DNA from: Liolophura sinensis
Lineage: Eukaryota; Mollusca; Polyplacophora; Chitonida; Chitonidae
Reading direction: 5' to 3'
Assembly (NCBI RefSeq): GCF_032854445.1
Contig: NC_088301.1
Coordinates: 35,205,187-35,269,186 of the forward strand
Length of the DNA stretch: 64,000 bases
How positions within the stretch are numbered: the first letter of the stretch is position 1; the number at the start of each line of letters is the position of its first letter. Below the pieces are notes generated by a model that made no database searches, was not told the DNA's origin, and saw only the letters and a list, made by a program, of their open reading frames with translations. Below, in pieces: positions 1 through 10,695 of the stretch. The position numbers and the translations under genes were made by a program.

Positions 1-27
1 TATTTTAAAGTATAAAGACTCTCTTAC

Positions 28-145
28 CGCAGTATATTCAAGAGATGGACAGGGAAATAACAGACGAAGAAACACACCACAACGGCGATTAGCATCTTCG
101 CTGCCCTGCGTCTAGACTGAATCTTCTGATCCATTGGTTGCGAGC
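28..145 (-). CDS. Orexin/allatotropin-type neuropeptide GPCR, coding exon 3 (end of IL3 and TM6); gene continues off the left edge
   Basis: A short exon found by translating across splice sites. The acceptor TTTGTTCAG lies just before 145 and the donor GTAAGAG follows 28. It is 118 bases: 2 bases complete a serine codon started in exon 2, then 38 codons, then 2 bases of the next codon. It encodes residues 246-284. The basic end of IL3 (R257-R259, AAK) leads into TM6, with VVVCFFVCYFPVH and the conserved proline P277. RRRAAKML resembles the RRKTARML segment of orexin receptors. The phase matches exon 2 exactly, which strongly supports the join. TM7 (NPxxY) and the C-terminal tail must lie to the left of this window, so the gene is partial only because of the window edge. 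Confidence 0.87.
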
Positions 146-404
146 CTGAACAAATTAGCATAGGTTAGAATACCATATTCAAATATGGATTGCTCTAAAA
201 TTATAGAAATTCGCTCACCATTACTTTCCATATAATTCTGTAAGAAGCCTCTGAAACATCCTGTACCCATAAATGTGATCGTCATCACACAGGTGATCAG
301 TTGTTACCTCAAACGACCTCAAACTGGATCTGATGCAACAAAATCATTAGGAATATATTATGGCATCTCCGCATATGTTTATGTCTTCACAGGTTCCATT
401 CAAA

Positions 405-560
405 GCAGTAAAGGCTGATCTCCTTGGCCCATGAGGTCATAGTTTCGAATCCTGCTCTTGCTAGATCGAGTCAGGAGCCAAGATGTTTTTCATCTTTACG
501 ACTGTCGTCGTATTAGTAAAAAAATTCTGTAGTATGACGTTAAGCCCAAGTAATCGAGGC
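405..560 (+). repeat. tRNA-derived SINE fragment
   Basis: Contains a B-box-like GTTTCGAATCCTG (about 450-462), followed by a body ending in CGTCGTATTAGT...TTCTGTAGTATGACGTTAAGCCC. That ending resembles the 3' end of the SINE family seen at 18.4 and 35.0 kb. The A-box half is poorly preserved. A dead copy by appearance. Confidence 0.5.
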
Positions 561-574
561 AGCAAAGCCAGGTG

Positions 575-735
575 GAGTGCATCTTAACTTTAACTCGTTT
601 GGTGCGCTATAAAACAAACCTGTGTGTATACCCAAAGCATGACGCGTAAACCAGGGCCGAATTCGAACAAGCGATCTCGTTACGTCAAGTGCTTGTAGAG
701 CGACAGCTAAGTCAATCAACACTGTATTCTTTGAA
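575..735 (-). repeat. tRNA-derived SINE fragment, second family
   Basis: Read on the minus strand, it begins tRNA-like, with TTAGCTGTCGCTC (A-box region) and GCTTGTTCGAATTCGG (B box). The body has TTTGGGTATACACACAGG and TAGCGC. The same body motif recurs at 4265-4335 on the other strand, so this is a dispersed repeat rather than a tRNA gene. Confidence 0.5.
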
Positions 736-1168
736 GTATACACGTATATACCTAAGTGGACCTATTTGGAGCGGTGAGCTGTCGGCTGAAAGGATGAACA
801 ACCAAATACACCGCATGCTCAAATAAAGAGCTACCAATGTTCCTGGCAAAAAAATACAAGTCATGTTACAAAGCATAGATGCCTAACATTCAAGATCTAA
901 CACAAATTCTATATTTAATTACGAGTAAGTTTGAAAGCATCGATGGTTATTAGCGTCTAGACCTCCGGAGATCCTGAAGACTCATCAACAAATATCCGAG
1001 TTGCACTTATTGTAAAACAGTCGAACTTGTATTGGAAGCGATTGATTCTGTTAGTCTTTTCACGCCAGTATATTCATGACATGCAATCGGCGTATGCAAA
1101 ACCATTCCAACAAAATTGGTATATCTACATGTATTATTTCTTTTATACTGCTATTTCAATGAATGTAT

Positions 1169-1311
<143 letters not shown>

Positions 1312-3217
1312 CTTGGGGTAAAATCAACACATGCATGTCTATCTGACCTCTGTGCCGCCTACAACTAACCGGTGCGAAATATTAACAGCCATAGTCCAAA
1401 CATATTCTCCTCAAGGGCACGGGTTTACCAGCCCACTACAGTTTTCTCTTTGACAACTGTGAGAATATTTTCTAAAGTATAGAATCAGCACAGCTGGCGT
1501 CTGATGCCGTATTACACCACCCTTTTTTCTCAATCTAGTTCCATCACTCACGGCTATTTTTCGCCTCCCGTTTTTGCGCCGCCGTCCTTTTCAAAATCTT
1601 ACAAATTCATCAGCTTAAAGTTGAGCCCCAACCATTTTCATGTCACTTTGTGTTTTGTCTGCTTGAGGAAATGAGAAAACACAACAGCATATCTGTTTCC
1701 AATACTACAAGGTAACTGGCATTATTAATTCCAAGTGCTGTTTTCATCGTCATATGACTGAGACCTTGTTAACTACGAGGTTAAACCCCAATACGGTGTA
1801 GCCGTTTTTTTCCCACAAACTTTGAAAAATAAATAGGTTGATGTCCGTTTTTTGCACTCATTATATCTTTACAGACCTTGCATCTCACACCTACATGGAT
1901 TTTAACAGATCGCAGAAAGGCACTTTTAAGGGTAAGGTGTAAAAAAATCCACAATGTGATGTTTTATTTCGAACGTTACAGTTCTCTTTAGGTAATGTAT
2001 TTTTCATGTTGATCTTGGATGGACAGAATTACGGTTTGTAGCTGTATAGAGTTAATAGACAGTGATGCAATACGTCAAATGGTAGATGATAGCGCTGAAA
2101 TCATTTTAACTACTTTCAAAGTAGTCCAGACGATTGACCCAAATGGCATGTACGGTCAAGTAGACATCACAACCATTGCTTCCGAATTAGCTTTCTGAAT
2201 GTCTATTGGCAAATCACTCTTTAAATCGTCACGCATTTTTTCGCTAACTGGTCAGCTATTTATGGACCAAGGCTTTGGGGAATCCGTCAGTGACATATGG
2301 CCGAACAGCGTACAGCTATCAGTATAATCGTTATAGATTCTTCATCCCATGATCTAATATCTGTAATCTAAAATAAGTCTGTGCAAATCTGTGCAATGCT
2401 AAAGCACAGAACCACTAAATCCTAAAGTAAGAAACGTAGAATTTAATTTCCTTCAACCCAAATGGGGCTTATTATTTGAAAGTGTGCTTGGATAACACTG
2501 CTGCATTAAATGGCTTCAATTACATTTCGTGGGGTTGTTATGGTTGTGATGCTCATTATGTTCACATAGGCCTACATATTCGTCGCATGTGTCAGACCTA
2601 CAAGGGATTCCCTCACTGCGAAAACGACACGCACCCTTACAGCACATTTGATGTCAAAGTACAGTAATGCTTTTGATAGGAGAGTTCTCAAAAGATTCCT
2701 AGCAGTATAAAATGTAGCGCCACTGCCTAAAGAATATCTCAGTCAATGAAACAGCTGCAATTTGAGCAATGGAGGTTGTCAGTACTAGTCCCTGTGTTGT
2801 CAGAGCGGGGAGGTAACAAGGGTCTAGGTACTGAATTCAAACATGGCCAGCAATTTCACCTCTCCACATACCTGCCAAACCCTCTTAGAGTAAATTTAAC
2901 ACAGCGATTTCGGGCTTTGCCGTAAATTGTGATCAAAATTATTCTTAAATATTCAAACTGATAGAATTTTGACAGCTAATTCTGTGCTGTACAATTTCTG
3001 TCAAGTTAGAGCATCCTCCATTAAATCTGTTGTTTTGTTCAGAAGGTTAAAGTTTTGACTTAAATCTACAATGGCTGCATGAAACAGTTCCTCGGATTGT
3101 AAAGGAACCGCGGGAGCTACTTTGGAACAGTGACATGACATGCCAAGGGCTGTTTTCGCCTTGTGAGATCTATTGTATATAGTTAAGCTTGTCATATAAA
3201 TCTTTATTAAGGTCAAG

Positions 3218-3690
3218 CTTTTTGTTTGTTTATTTATCTGATTAGTGTTTTATCCCATACTCAATGAAACTTCAATTATACGACGGCGGTCAGCAATATG
3301 GGTGGGAGGGAACCAAACGGAGCCCTGGGGAATCTCAGGAGCTTCTGTAGGCTGTTAGCAGACGTTTTCACGTACAACTGGAGAGGAGCCAGCATAAGCT
3401 GGATTTGAACTCACACCGATCGCATTGGTGAGAGGCCCCTGGCCCCGGGATCACGAAACGATCTTAGAAATTTTAATATAATTTAAATTTGGTATGTTCC
3501 TTTCCGTTGTTTTACCTGAAATTCGTTGTGCGATAACTTACTCAGGATTTACGTTGTCAAGTAAAATTTCCACTACGTTACATCCAAAATAACAATTTTT
3601 AAGTGACTTGAATTTTTTACTTAAATCTAAGATCGTTTTGTGATCCCGGGTCCTGAGTCATTACGCCAGTCAAACACTAAGCGGGCTTTT
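3218..3690 (-). repeat. tRNA-derived SINE (MetaSINE-like) interrupted by a palindromic element
   Basis: Reads on the minus strand. Its far end (3430-3370) carries a tRNA-type B box, TGTGAGTTCAAATCC. The core (about 3340-3280) parallels the SINE at 18.4-18.7 kb (...CTCCCACCCATATTGCTGACCG), then CGTCGTATAATTGAAGTTTC and an A-rich tail with AAATAAACAAAC near 3218. The tRNA-like head is split from the body by the element at 3444-3650. I recall this core as that of the animal-wide MetaSINE group, so the group name is tentative. The repeat itself is clear from its two other copies in the window. Confidence 0.7.
3444..3650. mobile_element. Short palindromic inverted-repeat element (MITE-like) nested in a SINE
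   Basis: A 207-bp unit with terminal inverted repeats of about 25 bp and one mismatch: CCCGGGATCACGAAACGATC at the left, and its complement, with A for G at one position, at the right, each followed inward by TTAG. The interior is AT-rich with no ORF. It sits inside the SINE, between CCCTGG on the left and TCCTGA on the right, which look like diverged copies of one SINE hexamer (about 6-bp target duplication). Non-autonomous; the mobilising transposase is unknown. Confidence 0.75.
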
Positions 3691-3768
3691 CTTACAAAAT
3701 AAATACCAATACTAACATTAATGGGGCAGATCACTTGCACTTGCATGAAAAAAACATGTCACACTTAC

Positions 3769-4138
3769 TACATTCTACAGCTCCAGGAATTTGGTTGCGC
3801 CATAGCACAATGACGATGTGGATGTACGCCACAGCTAACAATCCTCCTGGAATAAAGTACAGGCCGATCATCACAAATAGCTGGTAATGTTGTTGTTTAT
3901 CTGGGTCCGTTGGTCTACAGATGATCAACAGGTCTGATACGTTCGCAGGAACGGTTCGATGGGTGTCCATGAATACTGCTTCCGGGATGGCGATGATGAT
4001 AGAGATGATCCAAATGATGATGATCATGTTTCTGGTCCGATTGGCTGTTGTTTTAAACTTCAGTGGTAGACAGATTGCATACCATCTCTCCACGGATATA
4101 GCACTGAGAGTAAGAACGGAGACTGACACGGAAACAAC
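3769..4138 (-). CDS. Orexin/allatotropin-type neuropeptide GPCR, coding exon 2 (TM3-TM5)
   Basis: This 370-base exon starts right after an ATTACAG acceptor in phase 0 and ends at 3769 before GTAAGT in phase 1. It encodes residues 123-245. TM3 continues as VVSVSVSVLTLS, with the E139-R140-W141 motif in place of the usual DRY. Tryptophan at this third position is typical of orexin and allatotropin receptors. YAICLPL begins IL2. TM4 carries W165 and P174. EL2 has a sequon at N188 (NVS) and C196, the expected partner of C115. TM5 carries P219, and RNQIPG starts IL3, matching the RQIPG of vertebrate orexin receptors. The open frame continues a few codons on both sides of the exon, but those parts are intron. 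Joined to exon 1 it gives uninterrupted GPCR sequence. Confidence 0.92.
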
Positions 4139-4264
4139 CTGTAATTCAAGGTGGCACATATTAAAGTTTTTATTTTTCGTTCCCATGTACTTTAGTGGTG
4201 TCCAGTTTTATGTCGTTAATCATTCCATATGCAATGTGTTGACCGCAGTAATTGTAATAAGGAA

Positions 4265-4335
4265 CTGGACAGTGCATGGTTTGGGAATTCACACAGGACT
4301 ATATTTCCTAGGCGCTCGAACTCTCTAATTCATCA
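4265..4335 (+). repeat. Fragment of the second SINE family
   Basis: TTTGGGAATTCACACAGGAC followed by a TAGGCGCTCGAAC segment matches the body of the repeat at 575-735 with several substitutions. The tRNA-like head is absent. It lies within receptor intron 1. Confidence 0.45.
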
Positions 4336-6155
4336 TCGAGAGGCTAGAAAAAAGTTTTTGTCACTGTTTATATTTAATATGGATATTTTTGTCGCATACT
4401 GCATTCACAAGACTCGAAATTGCTTTGAGCAAAGTGCAACGTGCTTCTTGCATGAATGTGGTAGTTTTAAACATATACGGTGGTGGGTATAAATGGGAAA
4501 TCCATGTCATTGGTTTAAAGTTCTATAAGTACATTCTCCTGGACAATGATCAGCGTATAATTACATACAGTCGACAACTGCGTACGCAACTGTCGTTGAT
4601 CCAAGGTTCTAAAATAGTTAGGCCTAAACGATCAATGATGCACTTAGGCTAACTGAGGGCACATCTGCAACTTGTCAGATTAGTCAGTAAGCCGGTTGAC
4701 CGTGTCGAAATATTTGCAAAATTAATTGATTTGCGATTAACATTCGAGTTTGCGATTTACATTGGCAAGTCGCATTCACACATACGAATCTACAAAGCTA
4801 TGAATACACGAACTAATAACAAAAGAGATCATCTGATAAGGGGTATCAATATACTAAGTAACAACGGTAAAGAAAAGATTCCATAATTTTAGCCAAACCC
4901 GACTATTTACAAATGGATAATATTCGGACTAGAATTCTCTGCTTTGATATCAGGCAATGGACGACTGTCGCATATTTGCCTCTGAGGGTTACCAGTAGAT
5001 GCTCTTATTGATCGCATAACCAGTTATCGTATTAGGAAGTGAGAAGTGCGACGGTCGCTAAATGTGGATCAGCATGCCTTAGTTTGGGGAAATTCTGTAC
5101 ATTAGGGCCAACCTTTTCTTTCAAAAACTTCATTTACTGAGCGATAGCCTGCGGCAAAAGATCAAAACAGGTTAGGATCAAAGACTGTCAACATTTGATC
5201 CCCTGGTAGTTTATGTGCCATCAAGATAATTATTCAAACCGATGAGCCTCCACTGGAAGGATCTTTCGAAAACCTTCGGCATATCAATGCGTGGTCTTGT
5301 CATCAAGAATAAGACGCCTAAATTATGGCTTCAGTTTTGCCGATTCTGGACGCGAATCTATAATTTTCAAAACGCTGAATGGCAATGTAGAAAAAGGAAA
5401 AGTCTAGCCACGCGTTCCACTTTCCTATGTTCCGGCAGAACCCAATTTTCTTGCAATGCTGATGGCAATGATAAGAACCACTTAACTTGGTACATATTGT
5501 GGAAATAACATGCCTGACGAGATAAATCGAGGCGCCAAGTGAATTTACAGTACAGCCAATAAACGTCAAACACGAAAAGGTTGATATAGATAAATGATAA
5601 TTTTTTTGACATCATAAAAAGTGTGAAGAGAACTGCACGTGCATCACAATGGTTCAAGGTTACTGTGGTCACTAGCTAAGGAAGCCTTCATTGTTGTTAT
5701 AGCTCTTTAGTAGAACTGGTAAGACAGAAGAAGTCGAGTATTTCTTGGCTGAGCGCCTGATTTTTTTGAAACTTCTATATCTAAAGGTTGCAGAAGATAT
5801 TGTGAAACAAGAGCAATCTATTGATTCGTCGATGGATTATTTGATGATTTAGTTACATGCAAGCTATGAAATGACATACTGATGTTCACTTAGAGATTGT
5901 TGATTTTCGCCGCAAGCTGCCTCACTGGCATGTGTTAGCAGTGTACAACTGTCCAAGTACAGGCAACTGGACACGATCTGTATCGAATAACTCCTGATGC
6001 ATTTACATGATTTAATAAATGCTTCATTGCATGGTATACGCTAAAATATTCGCCAATCACCAATAAAGGGTGCATGACCTTGCATTAAAATACCGGATCT
6101 GATCAATCATCTGCAAAAGGAAGTAATTATACAATTTGTGTGCCCATGCAAGTGG

Positions 6156-6305
6156 ATTGTTCGACTACTTAAAATTGCATATGCTACTGGCACTGAAGTG
6201 CAGTTCTGGGTAGAGTAATTTTAGGTCTATGTATTGTTCGACAACTTAAAATTGCATGTGCTACTGGCACTGAAGTGCAGTTCTGGATAGAGTAATTTTA
6301 GGTCT
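6156..6305. repeat. 77-bp direct tandem duplication
   Basis: ATTGTTCGACTACTTAAAAT at 6156 recurs at 6233 with one change. The copies stay nearly identical through TAGAGTAATTTTAGGTCT at 6305. Only a few substitutions separate them, so the duplication is fairly recent. It lies in receptor intron 1 and contains GGCACTGAAGTGCAGTTCTG in both copies. Confidence 0.95.
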
Positions 6306-8775
6306 CAGGTTGAACTTCTCGAACACGTTATTATTTTAATGTCTTTCTTTTCAAAGGTCTCAAAATATGGGGGAACTACTGTGATCGCTGATGGGAGAAA
6401 TTTCCAATCAGGTATTAAAGAGCATCTTATATCACTATGACAAGAAGCGAGATATCACGGCATGTTCCTCAACGTTGCGAAAGAGCTTTCGATAATGTTA
6501 AGTGTTTCCATCTTAAACGATTCTCCATCTTTCAAACATTCCTATGCTTTTTATGCAATATAGATTGAACTCAGAAGAGGACCAGAGGAAGATGGCCTTT
6601 TATCGCATGGAAAAATGCCGCCTCAGCCCTGATCTAAATATGTGATACAAATATATTAAAACAGAACGAACGTTAAGTATTTCATGTAAGAGTTTCATAT
6701 CAAGTGTCTACATCCCTTAATGAAAAGGAAAACGGTTCTGTGTAAGCGCATGGTTCTTTGAAGCGAATGGTTGCCTTGTTGTATATGGTCTGAGCTAAAC
6801 AATAGGTGTTGTCGGCTCAATCGATGCTCATCGTATCCAGTTTTCATTTCGCAAGTAACTCTAAGCATTCGTCTCGGCATGCCCAATAAATTAAAAGTTG
6901 GATTTCTTGGCAGGTTATTACTCTACCCGCGTCACTTAAATCTGAGAATTTCTTCATAATAAAAGAAAGTCTTTCCAATGAATTTTTTGTAGTTATTACT
7001 GACCGAAGAATAGCACGACCTTTTCCAAAAAAATAATAATTTCTCGTTTTAAATAAATACACGGCCAATAATGGTATTGTCGCCACCGTAAACATAATTA
7101 CCTGCAGAACAAAATAGGCATATTACCATAATATTACAAAAAAATGTAACAAATCATTTCATTTCTACTGAGGGACGTGTCTTTTGGTGGGGTGAAAACA
7201 GGCTCAATTTATTTTTTTTGTGATTAATCAGTTTATTTTTTTTTCATGCTTTGGGATGTATTGTGTTTACCTTTAAGTAGGCCTAAATTAACTGGATTAG
7301 CCAAACTGGGCCTAAGAAACTATTTTCTCATAACGCTTTTTGCATGTGTAGACACAGTTATATCTTCACACCGACTTGCCATATAGCAGAATCAAGAAAA
7401 AATATCATTATCAAAGTATGCAAGGAATATATGCCACATTGTGGTACTGAAACTGTTAAAACCCAAGGCGACCAATAAGACAACGGCATGTGTCCTTAGC
7501 AAGGCTTCTCGCCAATGAAGTAATTTATTGTTACCACATGCCATCAGGTGAAAACTGGATAAAACATCGATATGTGTTCATGTCCTTTATACCCTGTCAA
7601 AGACGTGAAATAAATGTCATTCCGGACATTTAATTGTCAAATGGAAAACCAAATTTTGTTTTACACAAAGTTATTTAGTCAGGACGAAACCTCCTCTCGC
7701 AAATTCTGCTTTATGTGAGAAATGTCTGACATATACCCTGGGCAAAGCCAGTCAAAGATGGATCAGATAACCTTACGCAATGGTCTCGAACAAGTAATCA
7801 AAGGCTAGGCGTTTTCATTTACTCTGCCAGGGATAACTTCCTAAATGATACAGAATTAGCCTTTGTAAACTTCAACTCCAAAGAACCAAGACACCTCATA
7901 TTCCTATTAACATGAAGTTAATAACGGGTAACAATATGGGGGCTAAGTTCGGAAATAAATTTGGTCAGACCAAGCATAGGTGCATATACAAATATAATCA
8001 AGGATTTGGAACATTTTGTGGATGTTCTCCAGTGACCTTAACCTTTGGACTAGGATTACACTCTGCCTGAATATGATGAGAATCCACTGAACCAAAAGTA
8101 GTCTGCTAAAAAAAAAATTCAAAAGCCTCACTGAATCCTATATTATCACTATTTATCAACATAATACATTCCACCATACACTGATACCCGTCTGTCCATT
8201 TAGTCTGTGCCACCAGTTTTGTATACTGCAAAATCGTTCCATATCTTGAGTTTAATTTTCATCTGATTGTCTTTTTTTCTGTAGCAGTTGCTTAGTTTAA
8301 AGGATAAGACCATACTTAAAAAGTTACAATCTTCCCTGTGGATCTTCTCACAAAAAGACGTACACAAATTGGTTCGGGTATTCACGAAGTGACTTTTCAA
8401 CCTACCCAATGACATTTAGTGAATTTAAGGTGGAAGTTTTTTAGATCAAGCACGAGCAGGTGGTATAACATCCAATTAAAACCGCTATAGGCTCATTTTG
8501 TCTCTCTTCAAACGTATGCGTTTATTCGGCAGTAAAACCTTGGGTCCATTCAAGAAAGCCAACTTTTACTTTATCCAACAGTTAGTTGATTTGAACTATT
8601 ATTTTTGACCATTAGGAGTTAAAAATAAAAACTTCTAAGTAGTCTGTTCTTTAGACAAATCCGTCACAGCTGCTATATTTTTAAGCATAAACTGAACTGT
8701 ATACAAACTTTTGACTAATTCTTACAAAAAAAAAACGATTAGAAATTTAAAAAAAATATATAAGCAAAGTCTTAC

Positions 8776-9141
8776 CTGCAGAAACTGTAGAACTTTGCAC
8801 ATCTCTCTTCCGATGAACCAGGACTCCATGACGTCATGAACCAGAGTAGGGGGTAACACCAAAACCACAACGAGAAAATCAGCAACGGCCAAGTTAACAA
8901 TAAAGTAGTTTGTAAAATTCCGCATTGTAGAGTTTCGCCAGACAGCAAAACACACTAAAAAGTTCCCAACGATGCCAACAATGAAAACAACAGCAAACAA
9001 AACGATGACAAACCATTCAAACAGTTCAGGTTTTACATAATCCTCAATCTCATTCACGTAGTCTTCAATTGGACATACATCATAGTCACATGTAACGTTT
9101 GCATATCCGTTTCCAGTTTTGTTGCCTTTCATGAGACCCAT
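8776..9141 (-). CDS. Orexin/allatotropin-type neuropeptide GPCR, coding exon 1 (N-terminus to start of TM3)
   Basis: First coding exon of a class A GPCR for a neuropeptide, acting at the plasma membrane. I chose the ATG at 9141: it has A at -3 and G at +4 and follows an in-frame TAA at 9193-9195. The open frame runs a little further upstream but has no ATG there. It encodes 122 residues: an extracellular N-terminus with sequons at N7 (NKT) and N15 (NVT), TM1 at about 43-68 with the GN pair (N60), TM2 with LAVAD (D88, position 2.50), the ESW motif (106-108) at the top of TM2/EL1, and C115 for the EL2 disulphide. It ends in FLQ, exactly between codons (phase 0), at a donor reading CAG|GTAAG. 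Orexin receptors show the same AVWRN, TNYFIVNL, ESW and CKV..LQ blocks. In protostomes the orthologues are allatotropin receptors, so the ligand is probably an allatotropin-like peptide (inference). Family assignment is firm; the ligand is not proven. Confidence 0.9.
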
Positions 9142-9285
9142 CTTGAAATATACAGTAGAAGGAAACAATTCAGCCGACTTCCACGTTTTGGGTTAGATGA
9201 AGTGTGTCATACGAAATCAGAGTTCAATCACGTTTAACCATTTCAGGACAGGGTTATTGTTCAAAATTCCACATGGCTCCAATAT
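9142..9285 (-). promoter_or_regulatory. 5' leader of the receptor with three tiny upstream ORFs and a candidate splice acceptor
   Basis: Directly upstream of the receptor ATG are three minimal upstream ORFs: 9274-9254 (six codons plus stop), 9241-9224 (five plus stop) and 9210-9193 (five plus stop). The last is in frame with the receptor, and its TAA blocks any upstream extension. A plausible acceptor with a pyrimidine-rich stretch, CTCTTTTCCTAATACCAG, ends at 9286, so the coding exon may begin at 9285. Small uORFs like these usually lower translation of the main ORF. The leader boundary is inferred, not shown. Confidence 0.4.
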
Positions 9286-10618
9286 CTGGTATTAGGAAAA
9301 GAGATCGCTGATGTCCAAACACTGTGATTTTACTCAAGAAAGTGACAGTATCTCTACCAGACAGTATGAATATAGTCTGGATTTCGCAGCCGGGGTTGCT
9401 GTCTGTCTTCTACATATAACATCAGCAGAGATTAAAATGCCACATATATAAACAATAGATCCGCTTTCTGACTTTCAAGAAAATGTGTGCAGTTTAGGAG
9501 AATCTCATTACGTAAATGCTCTGCTAATCGTACATTACAGAAATGTTCCCCTTGGTATGAGAATGGCTATAACTGGATACCTGTGTGGGTATATAAACAA
9601 CTCTACTTGGAATAGTTTCAGACGGGATTTATCCCAGTAGTAATAATTAAATACTCTAGAGGTGATCGTAAGCTCATCAGATCATCACAGCTTCATGTAA
9701 TGATTTGAGCCGTGACCAAAGAATTGTCGGCAGTATGGGTATTCGCTGCAGTAGAACAACGTAACTCTGTGTCTTCAGTGGCTAAGCAACATGTCTCTGA
9801 ACCTCTTGTCAAATGATTGCTTATTGTTTCCTTGTGTCCTTTTCTTCTGTTTTTAAAAAAAAATCAATAACAGTCTCGCTGAGTGAAGTCAACGGTTGGT
9901 CTATCTCGCTACTGTAAATGACTTGGGATTCTTTATGCTGCCGTTCCAAAACAGCTAAATTCCGTTAGATTTATATTACCCATGCCAACTAGTAGCATTA
10001 TTTACTGGGTCCAACAGCGAAGACAAACAGCACCAGCTATTAGCTGGTTGTGAAGTAGGGTATTCTTAAAGGTGCCGGATTCCTTACGTCGATGATTGCC
10101 TGTCTCGTGCCACAGCCACAACCAACCTCTTCTTGTTGACTGGATGGACTGGAAATACAGAAAGAAGGAGGTTTAATCATAATAATCAACACTTGGACAT
10201 ATTCAATGTCTTGACAAATGTTATAAGCTGTTTATTCTTAAGTCTTTAAGATTAAAGAACCCCAGGAAATATACTATTTTAAACATCTGTCAGTTGAACA
10301 GCAATAGGAGTAAAAATAAAATCTGGGTCCATAAAATGAAAAATGATAAAGATACACAAATGTTAGCGTTTTATGCTCTTTTATGTTACAGACAAGAATA
10401 ACATGTGCATGGACGCAAATTACCAAGGTGGCCAAGCTCCATTGTGGTTGACTTTTGAAAGATGGTAACATGTATATGCATGACACTATAGGATTAATCA
10501 AACAATGGTTTAGCAGTGTCATGAAAAAGTGAACAAAGGTATTTGTTAATCATGTGGACGGTGCCTCAACTCATTGGTTTTACTACGGCAGCCCAACTGT
10601 GTCTGAATGTTCGTGCAC

Positions 10619-10621
<3 letters not shown>

Positions 10622-10692
<71 letters not shown>
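10622..10692. repeat. (AT)n microsatellite
   Basis: About 71 bases of uninterrupted AT dinucleotide. The open frame reading IYIYIY through it (10543-10833) is an artefact of the repeat. Confidence 0.98.

Positions 10693-10695
<3 letters not shown>

Larger units (their letters stand above)
4139..8775 (-). other. Receptor intron 1
   Basis: A phase 0 intron of about 4.6 kb splitting TM3 just after FLQ, with a GTAAG donor and an ATTACAG acceptor. Contents are a SINE fragment (4265-4335) and a 77-bp direct duplication (6156-6305). I see no other feature; open frames at 5242-5672 and 6695-7095 (both strands) resemble nothing I know. From memory, vertebrate orexin receptor genes also have an intron at this TM3 position, which would make it an old conserved intron. 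Confidence 0.8.

Noticed and set aside
405-735. tRNA genes (tRNA-like A/B boxes here and at 3.4, 16.8, 18.6, 43.2 and 59.1 kb)
   Set aside because: Acceptor stems do not pair and each is attached to a dispersed SINE body, so they are SINE heads.
3731-3768. Continuation of the exon 2 frame past 3769, and likewise 4139-4186 on its other side
   Set aside because: These residues lie outside GTAAGT and ATTACAG splice sites, and the GPCR alignment continues only if they are removed.
9142-9168. N-terminal extension of the receptor frame upstream of 9141
   Set aside because: The extension has no ATG, only a TTG. The ATG at 9141 has good context and is the first after an in-frame stop at 9193-9195.
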